A DNA stretch of 64,000 bases from Oxyruncus cristatus (Eukaryota > Chordata > Aves > Passeriformes > Cotingidae), in NCBI GenBank assembly GCA_013399855.1, contig VXAY01006082.1:226671-290670 (forward strand). Direction: 5' to 3'. The notes under the pieces are model-generated. The model was not told the DNA's origin. It made no database searches and saw only the letters and a list, made by a program, of their open reading frames with translations. A program made the translations under genes and the position numbers. Positions within the stretch are counted from its first letter, which is position 1. Each line of letters opens with the position of its first letter. Below, in pieces: positions 23,011 through 36,250 of the stretch.

Positions 23011-26000
23011 TGTATTGCTTGATCATCTGCAAACCAGTTATTTATAACATCACCAGGCACTGTGACTGTTACTGCTGGTGTCCTGAAACTGGTAGTTCTC
23101 AGCTAGTATCAATAAAGATGAACCAGCTTCACCTGAGGACTGGTTTAGAATCAGATCCTGTTTTTACGGGAATAACTGAGCCTCTGAAAAATCACCGTAT
23201 GTTTAGATATGCACGATTCTTTCTGCCTGTCAGTGTTGTTTGAGAATACTGGTTGTCACTCTTGGTGCTTTGTGGACCAAAGACGGTGCAGTAACGTAGC
23301 AGCCACCCTCAAGAAAACTTCAGCAGAATAACCATAACAATTAAAATGTAAACAGTAAGATCTGTATTAACATTGAAACTACTTTTCTGCCATTTCCTTT
23401 GGAGACTCAAACACTGTGTTGGCCAGAAGTTCCTGGTCACAGCTACATAATTGTGACTATTTCTGGCCATTATTGGATTCATTATCCTGATGTATTATTT
23501 AGAAGACCGTTTATACCAATGGACAGATAAAAGGAAAGTTAGCTTTGCAAAAGAGACATATTGAAGTTTCTTTAGAAGTTTTGAATTTTGGCTCTGATCT
23601 ACCTCAGTTGAAAATAACAGGAATTGTGTCACTGACACCAATGCCATTACCACTTACAGTTTCAGGCTTGTGTGTTTCTCACTACATTTAAACATGTGCC
23701 ATTGACATAATCCTATATTTGAGGAGATAGATTGGAACTTGGTACCGGAGAGACACTTCATCCTGCTAGGCTGTTCAGGAGAGGCCTGACAATAGCCTGA
23801 CTTCCTTGAAAGCCTTTACTTTGTTCTGCTGTTAAATGCTGTTAAATATTCTCTGTTAAATCTTGTATGTTTATAATGGCATCAGATGCTGCTGCGAATC
23901 ACTGAGGGAGCAGATGGCAAAGAATTCAAGTACCTATCTCCCTCTGATGCCCCTGGCAGTGAAGCATCCAAATATCTTCAAAGATTTGAACCTAAGAGCT
24001 GTGCCAGAATGCAAACAAAAGAATCTTAAATTTTAAACATTGCCGCAGTTTCCTGATTGTGGACAGTCCTCCTTTCAGTCTCTCAGACCCCACAGGTTGT
24101 TTGCACTTATTGCTCTGGAGTGTGTTAGTCTCCCAAAGGGACAGAGCAACATTACTAATTTATACTAATCACTCTAAAAATAACGAAAAAGCTGTGGGAA
24201 AATATCAGGGAGGAGACAATGGAAAAGCACAGCTATCCTGTCTGCTCTTCCAACCCTACAAACATACCACATCACAGTGAAAATCTCCTTTCTAATGAAA
24301 CATGGTGACAGAACTTCTTAAGCACCCTGAAAGATGTCGGAATTTCCCACTCTGTACTGCTGACATGTCACACAGGAGAAGTAAAGCTATTCTTGTACTT
24401 TCAAGAAAGAAGTAATGAGTTATTGCTGTGATTATCATTATTATTTGAGTGTCTGTTTCAGGAGCTGGAGGTTGATGTACAATTGAATGTCATTGCTAAG
24501 GTGGAGTTGATGTATTAGATTAAAATAAATGTTCAAGGTAGGGGGGATGGATAGTGGAAGGAAGTGCTTCCCAAAAGGCATGAACTGAGAATAGATAAAG
24601 TCCACGACAGCGGCCTGGTTGAAAAATATTCTCCCAAAGGGTTTCTTCATCAAACTAGAGCAATCCAAGACTGATAAACTGTTCATAAAGAAAACCAAAA
24701 GGGGGCATCTGTGATGAAAAGAGGTGTCTGTGTTTGAACACTGGATTTTTTTGGCTTTATGCAAAAGTTACTGGATGAGATTGAACATGAGATTGCCCAT
24801 GCAAGAGGTTGTGACAGTCTCTTATCTGTAAGACAAGGGAATATATACTAGTCTGTCTCTGTTAAAGTATGCAAATATGAGGAAGTGATGTTTGCAATAT
24901 GATTTCAGGCCCCTGAAAGTAAAGAAATCCAGACACAATGACACAAATAAGAGACAAAAATAACTGTATACATGAACTGTTATTTGTTTAACCTGCAGGC
25001 AGAACTCAGATCAGTTTAAAGTCATTTAACACACAATTTAGCACTGGAAAGTCTTGCATATGTCCAGACTCTTGTTTGCCTCTGTAATTTCTACACTTGC
25101 CTGCCTCTTATCTTATTCCCTCTGAGTATTTGCTGCACTTGCAACGTGTAACAGAAACAGCGTCCACAAATGCCCAACAGAAATATAACAACACAAAGCT
25201 TTCCACTGATAGCAGTGGAGTTACACGTTCTTGGCATGGAGCACTCTTGGAAGGCCTAGTTACAGATGATATACCTGGGGGGAATTCTTACGCTGCCAAC
25301 AGTGGGACAATCCTGGAGTTTCATAGAGAAGACCCTAAAAATCTTCTAATTGAATCACTCAACGTAGTATTTGAGTTAGTGGTCCCTTGGCTTCAGACAT
25401 GGTGGTCAGATCTCAGAAAGCTTTTCGGGCTGTCCAGCTAGAAAGATTCCCTGTCACTTGTAACACTTGCACCACTGAATGCTCTAAGGAGTGCTGCCTT
25501 TTACAAATATTCCTCAGAAGAGTCGTTTTCAAATACATCCTTCCTGTAACTGACATGTAGCATGACAGTTTTGCTTCTTCTTATGTTATACTAGACACTG
25601 CCAGGTTGATATTTTGTTTCTTATTAAAGTATTTTTCTCTTTTATCTTTGCTTAAAGATACAATTATACTTCTGCTTTTCTTCAGCACGAAAGGCCGGAC
25701 TGTTTTTCAGACTCATGCAGTCAAGATAACCTGTCTCCAACTGTACATTTGGAGATTTAAGTGTTTGTTTGAGGAATTCTTAGCATCTTTTCTTTGAAGA
25801 AATTATCAGCAGCAGCTCAACTCTAAACGCATCCATAATCATTATTGATGAAAGTACCCGTACTTCAACTTATTCACATCTCCAGGTAAGACTTTAATTC
25901 ACATTACAGAAAACAGATACTAACTTATGCAAAATCTGCAACTGTAGACTTGAACAGATGTCTCACTGACTGTTAGCCATCTCAAATTGGAGTTGTTCAG

Positions 26001-29000
26001 ATCCTGATTCTCATTAAAGAAGGCTCTAGATATTTTGTGTGACCGACATGAAATACCACGAAAGGGGTATGAAATGGACTCCGTGTGATTGTAAGGTGCC
26101 TCCAGCCAGGCCTTCAGAATTTCTAGTCAGTTTTAGAATTTGGCTTGAATGATTTCATTAAAAGGCAGTAATTATATCAGAAGACTACTTGATAAAAAGC
26201 TGACTGTCTCTGAGCTATTTTTCTAATGCATTTTGAAATCATTTGACTTAATGTATTTTAGTTTTGTCTGCAACTACTTGAAAAATGTAGAAGGAACAGC
26301 TTGTTTCCTTTGGAATGGAGATACTATTTGTGAAATAGCCTTTTCAGGAGTGAGTCACTGATGAAAGGAGGAAGTTCATTTGATATGATCCCATGAAATC
26401 TGCAAAAACAAAACTGAGTTTTCAGTTTTTCTGAAAGAAAGCTGAGGGTTGATAAAGTCAGGCAGCATTAAATATAGGATCCTCAGCTGCCACATGAAAT
26501 AAACTCTTCCCTTTTGTTCTGATTTTGATGGCACTGAAAGTCAAAAATGGTATCTGGATTGTCAAAGGTTTAGCATCTCAAACTGCTGAGCGAAACTCAG
26601 TCCTCGCTAGAAACAAGTACCATATGAAGTACTTACTTTAGCTGCATGTAATTAACTCTGAGGCAGAGCCATCTCCATGGTAGTAGGGGACCTGGCAGTA
26701 AAGAGTGCACAGATTGCAAGTCCAGGGAGTGGGACATCAGGTGCCCACCCAGAACAGTTCTTTCCTGAGCACGCCCAGGGTCTGGTCTGGCTGTGAATCT
26801 GAGGTGGAGCCAGACACCAGTTCTGCTTGTGCACATCCAAAGTGCCTCTGGAGTGCAGGCACAGGCATGGAAAGGACCTGCTGTGCAGCACCTTTCACCC
26901 CAGTGAGCTCAGCTCACAAGTCCCGCATGGCCATGCTGGGAGGGAATGCTGCTGTGGGGACCCGGGAAACCTATGGGCCAAGTTCAGCCCAGGAGTTCAG
27001 CACCACTGATTGCAGTTGGTGTTGTCTGAGCAGCACCGTTGGGATTGGTCCCACTGTTGGGATTTGCTGATTTTGACTAAAAATTGTCATGATAATTTTA
27101 TTTTAATGTAGTCCAGGTCAGAGGCTTCATCTAGGACTCTTCTTAGTAGACATGAATCCTTACTGGAGCCTTCATTTTACAGACTACACATCTGTAGCCA
27201 TGAAACCATTCAGAAAAAAGACCATCTCTTAGTTTTTAACTGTTGAGTCCTGATCAACCCATGACAACTTTCATTCAGCACAATATAACTTCATTATCTT
27301 TCCTTCTAGGCCTTTTCAGTACATTCTGCCACATTCAGGCCTGCCCTCCAGTGGATGCATTTTCTGCACTTTGATTTGAATTAAATTTTCTCTAAGAAAA
27401 AGCATTACTGAAAAAAAAACCCAACCAAAATCCCATAGTACTCCTGGAAAAGCTGAATACGAGATAATTAGGTCTAGCAGACCTTTGCTCTGCTTCTCTG
27501 AACAAAAGATTTTGTGCTAACAAACACAATAGAACCAGATGCAGGAACTGGAAAGAAAAGATTTTTCAGCTATAAACTGTTTTCCAGGAAGAAAACAAGA
27601 TGCAAAAGAACTTGGACAAAGAGAAGGATCAGGGCTTCTATTGTGCTTCCAGTTTGAAATCAATCATGAATTACTGACCATGGTGCTCAGAAGACAAACA
27701 TTTTTTCAGTAAACAGAATCTTAGTGTTTTTCACACTCATTCTGTTGTGAATGGCACATCCCCTCTCACCAGATTTTGTTGGTAAACGGGACAGGACAGG
27801 CTTTTATCACTCCTATTAGCCTGCAGACTGCACTGGCACTCTGACCCTGCCATTGTTGAAGAAACATCCCCAGGTGGCTCTTTATTTGAGGCAAATGGAA
27901 TGTTTTAGCCTTTTGCAAAAGAAGTCACCTAAAAAAGAGTTAATGGTTCAGTGGGGTGGACTTAGCCCTTGCTTTACTCCCTACCTTCCAGTCCTTCAGC
28001 AGTGTGTAATGGAAAGCACAGGCTGTGATCCTGTCCTGTGGGGAGACAAGGGGACTTTTCACCCACTCTACTGCTGTGGGACATGGGAACGTAAGAATGG
28101 CCAGCAGGGTCACTCCAAGAGTTATCCCGGTATCCATAAGCAACCACTTAGGGGAGGGTAAAGACAAGTACTCACAATACTCCCCCCAGAACTCTCCCAG
28201 CTTAGAATTGTTCTCATCTCAGAGTTTTCTGAGCCTGATGTGCTCAACCTCAACAAACCTCTTCTCTCAGTACATACTGCAGTACATATGCAGTTTTATC
28301 TGTTGCCAAAGAGAGACAGATAAAGTCTTTGGGAAGAGTTTTCTCTAGGACATTGCTTAGAGAGCCTCCCATAGCAGCCACTTCACAAAAGTGAAGCAGG
28401 AAAGACTTGGAAACCTTGGGCTCTATTGCAAGGTGCTTGCTGTCAGTGGCTGACCTGAGCAAAGTGCTCAGCATCAGGTGGGATGCTCACAGATGAATAC
28501 AGTGCTGATGATGGTGTCTCATGTCTATGTAAATCTTAGCTGGATTCCGAACTGCTGACACTTAAACAGATGCCAGGATCTCAGTCCTGGCCAGCAGAGG
28601 CCACTAAGAGATTGTAGGAAGAGCTGTACAAGACGCTGGAGGCCTTGTAGTTCGGCATGCTCACTGCTGGAGAGAGAGCATCTGGGATGTGGATGAGGAT
28701 GTTTACTAGAAAGAAGGAATCTCTGGAAGGTTTTTCAAACTTTCCAAGATTTAAAAAATAATCTTGGGATGAATACTGCTTTTGCTGCTGCTCTGCACTC
28801 CAGGTGGGCTGGTACTTGCCAGCAATGAGCTGGAGCAGGTGCAGAGGGAAAAAATCTTTATAAAAAGTGGTCCATTATGTTATTTTCCTTGTGCCCAGTG
28901 CTAAGGAGGACTCTCTGGCTACACCTTGCAGGTTGGTACACTTACCTGAAGTCACACTGTCAGCTTGCTCGTGTCAGGGTTTAGTGGTCCAGCTGTCAAC

Positions 29001-30294
29001 TGTCATCCCTTTTGGGTGGACAGTAGTAAAAGCTCAGATGTAGCCCATGGGGCCCAGTTATCTGTATCACAGGGATGTGCTGAAGGGCTGAGGTGGGCAT
29101 TGAATCTTCTGTGTTTACTGTAATCTCATGTTCCTATAGATGGGGATTTTGTGTTTGAGTGGCAGTGCTACCTTACTCCCAAGCTGCCTGCTTTCTTCAA
29201 GTTTTTCTCAGTCCCTTTGGTTTTTATAAACCCCACCAAATATCATCACATCTTTTCCCAGTCAAAGAAATTAATCATTTTGTGTCTTACCTCATTCGGT
29301 TCTAGTGTACACATTGATGTGAAGGGAGAAGCACTGGATAAAGAAAGCCAATTCACAGTATTGTGCAATTCCTTTGTGTCTTTAATTTGTTTGTGTGCTG
29401 CAAATGCTCATGTTAAGCTGAGAAAAGTCATCTGATAATTCACCCAGTGCACATCTTCAAGTGCAAAACTGGCACAGAGAAGTCCTGCCTGCTCAAAGAG
29501 GTTTTAGACACCATTGAATTCAGCACAATTCTGCTGTGAACAGGCCTTCCACTGACCTTTCTGGACCTTTGAAGGCAGCCCTTCCCCAGTTTTGGATCTT
29601 CATTTTAGAGCATCAGCTCTTTGCTGAAAGCACACCGTGGAAACAGGTGGCAGGAGCTCCTCAGAGGGAGCTCCTCAGTCAGGCTGTGTGTATTTGCCTT
29701 TCTCAAAGAAAAGGCTAAGCACGCTAAGCAGAACTCAGCAGGAGCTGGGAGGTGCAGCCTTGCAGAGAGACAAGATGCTGTCACTGCTCCTCGGCAACAA
29801 CTTGGCTCGAGGAATGCGCCTTCTGACTGACTGAATTCCCAGCCCTGTGCCAGCCTGGCTGCACCACTGCACACTGTGCCGTCTTTGGCAGCCCACATTC
29901 CAAGTGGGAGAAGGCAGACAGGTGTTGCTGTGTCAGAATCCATTACGGTGAAGGGATGTTAAGCAGGCAGAACTGCAAACAGCATTCCTCACAGCTTCAC
30001 CTTCATTGCCCCTGCTGTTACTCCGTACGTCTGAGTCTGATCTGTGCCACATGCCATGTCAAGCACTGAATACAGATATGGAGACCCCTCTGGCAAATCT
30101 GCACTTTAAATGGACTTCATTAAAGCTGCTGTTATGATTGAACCCTGCAGTAGATAGAAAGGAGCAGAAAGAGTCGGGTTTTACCTCTCCCCTTTCATTC
30201 TGGGGAAAGTAGCAGATGTTGTATTCATTGCGTCTTCAAAGCTTGGGTATAAAAAACACTAGGGGCATGGGAATGGTGTTATTAGATAAAGCAT
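23011..30294. other. Intergenic, no gene seen
   Basis: No supported exon or RNA gene. A moderately GC-rich piece at about 26640-27070 is open in several frames, as is common for such composition, and gives no family resemblance. The 114-codon open frame at 25097-25441 is discussed among the rejected items. One CTCF-like motif lies at 28588. Confidence 0.6.
28588..28604 (+). promoter_or_regulatory. CTCF-like motif
   Basis: The core CCAGCAGAGGCCAC matches 13 of 14 positions of the consensus CCASYAGRKGGCRS; the mismatch is at the second G of GGC. It is preceded by TGG. Matches of this quality do occur by chance, so occupancy is unproven. Confidence 0.35.
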
Positions 30295-30625
30295 AGAATC
30301 ATTCAGATTTGAAAAGACCTCTAGGATCATCAAGTTCCATCAGTAACCTAATGCTGCCCAGTCCACCACTAGCCATGTCCCCAAGTGCCACATCTACACA
30401 TTTTTTAAACCACATCACCAGGTATGGTGACTCATCCACTTCCCTGGGCAACCTGTTCTGGTGCATGAGAACCCTTTCAGTGAAGAAAATTTTCCTAATA
30501 TCCAATTTAAATGTCCCCTGGTGCAACTTGCAGCCATTTCCTCTCATCCTTTCGCTTGCTACAAAAAACAAACACCCATCTCGCTACAACCTCCTTTCAG
30601 CTAGTTGTAGAGAGCTATAAGGTCC
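30295..30625 (-). mobile_element. CR1 LINE 3' end fragment, about 330 bases
   Basis: It starts AGAATCATTCAGATTTGAAA and runs through GACCTCTAGGATCATCAAG, CCCTGGGCAACCTGTTC and TTCCTAATATCCAATTTAAA. This is the reverse complement of the CR1 3' region, intergenic and in minus orientation. Confidence 0.93.
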
Positions 30626-30639
30626 AGTTTATCAAGAAA

Positions 30640-33600
30640 CCTCTTTGTTTTGTGACACTTCAAACAGAAAGTGCCAGCTAAACAAGATACAGGCCTCCCA
30701 GAAGCATAAACAAGAATGTTTCTCCTTCCTGATGAGGAAGTACCAGCTGGGACAGCAGTTCTGTACTTCATGAATTATCTTTCTCACTGCTTGACACTTT
30801 TAATGTGTCTCATGAAGGCTGAGCACTCAAATTCCTTAAAAAGATGTTTCTGTAAGATCAGTCAAGCCCTTTAAGCACTTAAAACACACCAAGACGTAAA
30901 TTGCACAGATTAGAGACTAAGCCATAAATGATTAATAAGCTTGTTCAGGAAATTCATCGTGCACTTAAAAGGCAATTTTTATAGCCTAATGTGTCAGTAG
31001 CCTGTACCAGCAAGCTCTTTCACTCAGCAGAATCAAAAAGGATTTAAAAGGATGGGGAACCAATTTTTTTCCAGGGTTTTCTTGCTTGCCTTTCACTAAA
31101 TGACATAACAAAATCTATAAAATATTTTATCCTGTAAGAAATGTGTTGAGCTATTTTTAGACTGAAGACATTGAATCTTGCACTCACAAATCGTGTCGCA
31201 GATACAATTGTTCAAACAGAAAGATGTAATAAATGTATGTTATAACAATAGCAAAATTTAAAACAAACAGACTAACAGGCTTTGCTTCTGAGCTTAAAAT
31301 GGATAGCACAATAATAGAAATTGTACTCGGCAAAGACTTAAAAAAATAAACTGAAGTTTCTCTTGCTCATTGCAGCTCTCTGCTGATTCTGTTACATGTG
31401 AAATACAGTCTAATTTCAGCAAGATTTCACTTTTCTGGTGGGAATTTATTTCTCCCCAACCCAGATTATAAATGTTATAATGTTCAGCAGGTGGCACCAG
31501 CTGCCCACGGCCAGTGCAGGCTCCAGAATGACACCAAGGTGTGCTGGTGTGTCTTGTCTGAAAATCTGAGTCACTTCCCAGAGCCAGGGAAGTGACAGCT
31601 CCAACTCTCAGGCCATCTCCAAAGGCACTGGAAAACACGCTCCTCACTGTAAGGGAAGTCCATTTTTTCCCTCTCTCTGTTGCCATCATGGGCTATGCTT
31701 TGTGTTCTTTCACATTCTTGTGCCTCACCTGTGCAGTTCCATAACTTGTGTGTACACAAGACACAGCTTTTGTCAGTGCTCTGCTAACCCAGCTGTCCAC
31801 GGTGACCTGCAGTGCCAGAGCAGAGTGGGATCTGCTGGCAGGGAGGGCAAGGCTGGGCAAGGGACACTGGGCCACAGCACACTTTCACCTCCTCTGGTGG
31901 ATACCCTGCATCCTCCTGCCCTCACGTTACTGGCCCCGCTGTGGGAGAACAAGTAGAAGAAATAAATTGCTGTTACCGGCTTTGTTACATTGCCAGCTCC
32001 TCAGTGCCCGTTGTACAAAAGCAGTGAGGAGCCCTGAGCCAGGAAGACACGGGGCACGGTATGGGGGAGTGACCTCAGTGGAGCAGAGCCCTTAAAAGAA
32101 AGGGTCATGTACTGCCAGCCTGGCTTTGCATATATTCGCAGTTGAAGTCCTGGTTTTGCAGTCTTCTGCACGTGATTATTTTCCACATGAGAAGAAGTCT
32201 ATTACTTTTACTGTTCTGGACCAGGTTTATAGATAATACCAGTTAGACCTGGATTGTTATTATGCCAATGGGATGATTCCCAAAACAGGATGCACATACA
32301 TAATTGTTTTCATGACCAAATTACAAATCTCCAGCCAGAATAATATCCCTGGCTAAACAATATATCACCCAGGCTCATTTGAGCTGCCCAGCTCATATTT
32401 CATTTTCGGACAGAACCAGCCAGAATGAAGGAGCCACAGCTTTCCCTGGAGAAACACACTCCAGACGTGCTTGAGCACAGACAGCAGGGGTAGATACAAG
32501 GCTTTTGCCCTATGATAGGCAGAGTCTGGATTTGGCTTTGCTTGGCAGGCTGAACAGTGCATGGATGGAGAGAAGGAACCCAGAGAAAACCAGTAGTACT
32601 TTGTCAAGTGAGTGCCAAAAGGGACAACAGCTTTAGTCAGGTCTTGACACAGAAGTCATTCTGTTAACATAAGGAGTAATGTTTTACTCTTACATAAGTG
32701 TTTTATGTTTTGCTGTGGATGCATAGAGAAAAGACATGGTGCACCTCCAACATTTGCTAACATTTAAGAGGGAATTTCACAGTGTTGAGAAACCTGAAGC
32801 CACAAGAAATTTAAGTTAGAGAGTAATCTTCAGTAAACCCTTTGATAGCTTGTTGATGTGCATTTCAATTGATATTTCAGATTGATTCCTTTGCATGTTC
32901 TCTACAGTTGAAAGAAAAGCGTTGGCAGTTTTTCATAACTCCCCACCTTTAAAAAGGGGTTGCCTTAGTTACCGTGGCCAGCTTGAGCGACAGCAAATTT
33001 AGTACTAATACATTTTCAAAGCTCTGCACCTTCTGTAAAATATCTGTGTCAAAATCAGCTACAACATATGCTTTTATCATAGTGTTAATAAGCACAGTGG
33101 TGATGTCTAGTCAAGTTAAATAAGCGGCCAAGATTGTCACAGGCCAGAACAATAGTCTTGGGTCATTACCTTAGTGACTGTCCTGCGTATATTGGGAGAA
33201 ACAGGCTGTGGAATTTCCCTGTAACTGAAGATAAGGTTGGCTTCAAATGGCTCAGATACCTGGTGCTTGGAAGCAGCCTGCTGCAGTCAAGATTTTTTCC
33301 CCAGTAGGAAATTGATAAGTCTTAAGTTGTCCCCTTGACTGGTGAATCAGTATTTCTTCTGACGCTTCAGAAAATTGGAGGAAACAGTTATTCTTTAAAG
33401 GGTAACTACCATCCCTCATAAACAGAGTTAACAGTGGTCTCCAAGGCTATTGATTTATCCCGTTCTCAGGAGCACAGTATTTGAGTATTTGAGAACAGCT
33501 CAAATAGCTTATTTATGAAATTAACCAGCATGTGTTTCACTGCAGCCCCAGTGTTTTTCCTGCTCGATAGTTGCCACTTGCTGATGCTTCAAAACTTCAT

Positions 33601-34960
33601 GGCTCTCTGAGTTTGAGGTAAATATCTCGAACTCAGAAAGAGTAATAATGTGAAGGAGGAAAACACTGTATTTACTTTTTATTATATCTTCTCCTTGTAG
33701 AAAAAGCAACCTTCTAAGTCTTCAAATTACTAAAAGAGCCTCCCTTTTTCTCAGAAGCTTCTGTTTTCATGGAAGGTCAGACTTTAGGGCTGAGTTTATC
33801 CATGTGAAGTTTCACCCCCTCGCTGAAATGGCATCCTGAAAATGTTTTACAAAGCTTTAAATGACAGTGGGGAAAAATAAATAACAAGTCAGCCTCAGCC
33901 TTTGGTCTCAGAACAAAACCAGTTGTGTTTCTACATGTAAATGTATCTCCTCATACATGTACCTATGCAAACTAACCACTGTGTGCTTTTTAATGTACGG
34001 TATCAAGAGGGCAGTACTCCTTCAGCTGCTAGATCCGTCACTTTCTGGACTTGCCTTCACAGCTTTACAAACAGAAATGCCCTCTGGGGTCAGCCCTCTT
34101 CTCCACTTGCTCCTGGTGGTGATAGGAGTTGCCATTTGGAGAGAGTATGAGCCCCGACATTTTCTGCACTCCTTTCTCCTCAGCCTTCCCCAGCCTCCAC
34201 AGCTGTTGTGCCCATGATGTTAGGGAGTGCATATATGGGCCTTTTCTTGGAGAATTTACCTAATCCCTCTTTGGACCTGCTGATACCATCCGCTTTGCAA
34301 CCTCCTCCAAGTTCTAAAGGTTTACTACCCACTGTGTAAAGAAGTACTGCCTGAAGCGTGTTTTATAATGATGTATCTTTGCAACATCCCCAGGAAGAAG
34401 AGCATATTCATCCTCATTTGACAGTAGGGAAAGATTAGGAGGGTTGTTTCCAAAAGTGCCTCTTAATAGATGTCTCATGCATGAGTTTGTCTAATGTGAG
34501 GCATCTGAGTTTTCAGATGCCTGAACTGATTTCTATCCCTGATCAGTCATGCACAATGATTAACATACAAATGAGGATCACTTGCAGTGTTGTTTGATTT
34601 ATTGACTGACCCATAATTAAATACTAATTCCAGGGCAAAGCAGGGGCCAAACCTAGTTCTCCCAGACACGGTCAACTTCCTTTTCTTGGAAGTTTTTATC
34701 TGGCTCATCATTTGTTATCTTGTGCAGCCATTATCAAAAAGGGGCCACAATAAAAGCTGGCATCATTCACTGACGTTCCAGACTTATCCACTGAACAAAA
34801 AGTGGCATTTGCCTGATCGAAGGAAAACTGCAGTGGAAAACACAGTGTAGAACTGTACAATTACAGCCTGTCTGTCAAGGCACAAACGGAAACATATAGA
34901 ATTAATATTGCTGCAGGGAAAAGCATCTCAAAAAGTGTCTTATGATTCCCTAGAAAACAT
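30640..34960. other. Intergenic upstream of ESYT3, no gene seen
   Basis: No exon or RNA gene could be supported. The part at about 30650-31300 is AT-rich and free of recognisable repeats. A CTCF-like motif lies at 31484. A GC-richer part at about 31490-32100 is open in several frames without family resemblance. Confidence 0.6.
31484..31497 (+). promoter_or_regulatory. CTCF-like motif, good match
   Basis: TCAGCAGGTGGCAC matches the consensus CCASYAGRKGGCRS at 13 of 14 positions; only the first base differs, and the inner AGGTGGCAC is perfect. It has the same orientation as the motif at 28588, about 2.9 kb away. Actual binding is inference. Confidence 0.45.
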
Positions 34961-34964
34961 ATAA

Positions 34965-35384
34965 TATGAGGAATGGCTGAGGGAGCTGGGTTTTAGTCTT
35001 AAGAAGAAGAGGCTCAGGGGAGATCTCATCGCTCTCTACAACTACCTGAAAGGAAATTGTGGTGAGGTGGGGGCTGGTCTCTTCTACCATGCCAGCAGTG
35101 AAAGGACCAGAGGAAATGGCCTCAAGCTGAGGCAGGGGAGATTCAGATTAAATACTAGAAAATTTTTTTTCACTGTTAGGGTGGTCAGGCATGGAAATAG
35201 GTTGCCTAGGAAGGTGGCGGAGTCATGATCCCCAGATGTGTTCAAGAGGCATCTGGATCTGGCACGGGGTGATGTGGTTTAGTGGTTTAGGGGTTACAGT
35301 GATAGTGTTGGGTTGATGGTTGGACTTGATGACCTTAAAGGTCTCTTACAACCTGGTGATTCTACGATTCTATGATTCAATGAT
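34965..35384 (+). mobile_element. CR1 LINE 3' end fragment, about 420 bases, just upstream of ESYT3
   Basis: It runs from GGAATGGCTGAGGGAGCTGG through AGAAGAGGCTCAGGGGAGAT, a typical CR1 body, to GACTTGATGACCTTAAAGGT and the characteristic 8-base terminal repeats (GATTCTAC, GATTCTAT, GATTCAAT). It is the longest CR1 copy in the window, 5'-truncated with an intact 3' terminus. Confidence 0.95.
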
Positions 35385-35548
35385 TCTCTGGTTATCAGTA
35401 TCTCAAAACCTGAAACCCCGCAACACCCCCATCAAGACCAAAAGAGGACGAGAGGAAAGTGCAAAAGAAGTAGGAAAGCAGCGAGCGTCCAGAACCAACA
35501 GGTTGCGCCTGCCCCGGGTCCTTCTACAGCAGCAGCGAGCGGCCACGG

Positions 35549-35617
35549 CGGGGCTGTAATTCCCGGGGAGCGGGGCTGTGATTAATTAATTCCCGGGAGC
35601 GGGGCTGTTAATTAATG
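35549..35617. repeat. GC/AT mixed tandem repeat beside promoter gap
   Basis: Three consecutive related units each start CGGGGCTGT and are followed by AATTCCCGGGGAG, GATTAATTAATTCCCGGGAG, or TAATTAATG respectively. They lie about 40 bases before the assembly gap, and more units may continue into it. Confidence 0.8.
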
Positions 35618-35657
35618 CGGGGCGGCGGCGGGGCCGGCCCGGGCGGTGTCCCCGGCG

Positions 35658-36250
35658 NNNNNNNNNNNNNNNNNNNNNNNNNNNNNNNNNNNNNNNNNNN
35701 NNNNNNNNNNNNNNNNNNNNNNNNNNNNNNNNNNNNNNNNNNNNNNNNNNNNNNNNNNNNNNNNNNNNNNNNNNNNNNNNNNNNNNNNNNNNNNNNNNNN
35801 NNNNNNNNNNNNNNNNNNNNNNNNNNNNNNNNNNNNNNNNNNNNNNNNNNNNNNNNNNNNNNNNNNNNNNNNNNNNNNNNNNNNNNNNNNNNNNNNNNNN
35901 NNNNNNNNNNNNNNNNNNNNNNNNNNNNNNNNNNNNNNNNNNNNNNNNNNNNNNNNNNNNNNNNNNNNNNNNNNNNNNNNNNNNNNNNNNNNNNNNNNNN
36001 NNNNNNNNNNNNNNNNNNNNNNNNNNNNNNNNNNNNNNNNNNNNNNNNNNNNNNNNNNNNNNNNNNNNNNNNNNNNNNNNNNNNNNNNNNNNNNNNNNNN
36101 NNNNNNNNNNNNNNNNNNNNNNNNNNNNNNNNNNNNNNNNNNNNNNNNNNNNNNNNNNNNNNNNNNNNNNNNNNNNNNNNNNNNNNNNNNNNNNNNNNNN
36201 NNNNNNNNNNNNNNNNNNNNNNNNNNNNNNNNNNNNNNNNNNNNNNNNNN
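35658..36250. other. Assembly gap, 593 N, hides ESYT3 start
   Basis: The run of undetermined bases is flanked by very GC-rich sequence, a known failure point in bird assemblies. By comparison with human ESYT3, about 50 N-terminal residues plus the 5' UTR should lie here. Open frames reported through the N run are meaningless. Confidence 0.98.

Noticed and set aside
25097..25441. Open frame of 114 codons in the intergenic region
   Set aside because: No recognisable domain, no splice or poly(A) context and no promoter-like sequence. It is long for AT-rich intergenic DNA, but a single frame of this length is within chance for 18 kb. Conservation or RNA data would be needed.
26640..27070. GC-rich piece open in several frames on both strands
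   Set aside because: Multiple overlapping open frames reflect composition. No frame shows protein-like family resemblance.
31294..31689. 131-codon open frame on the minus strand
   Set aside because: No family resemblance, no promoter or splice context, and it overlaps a CTCF-like motif in a region open in other frames too.
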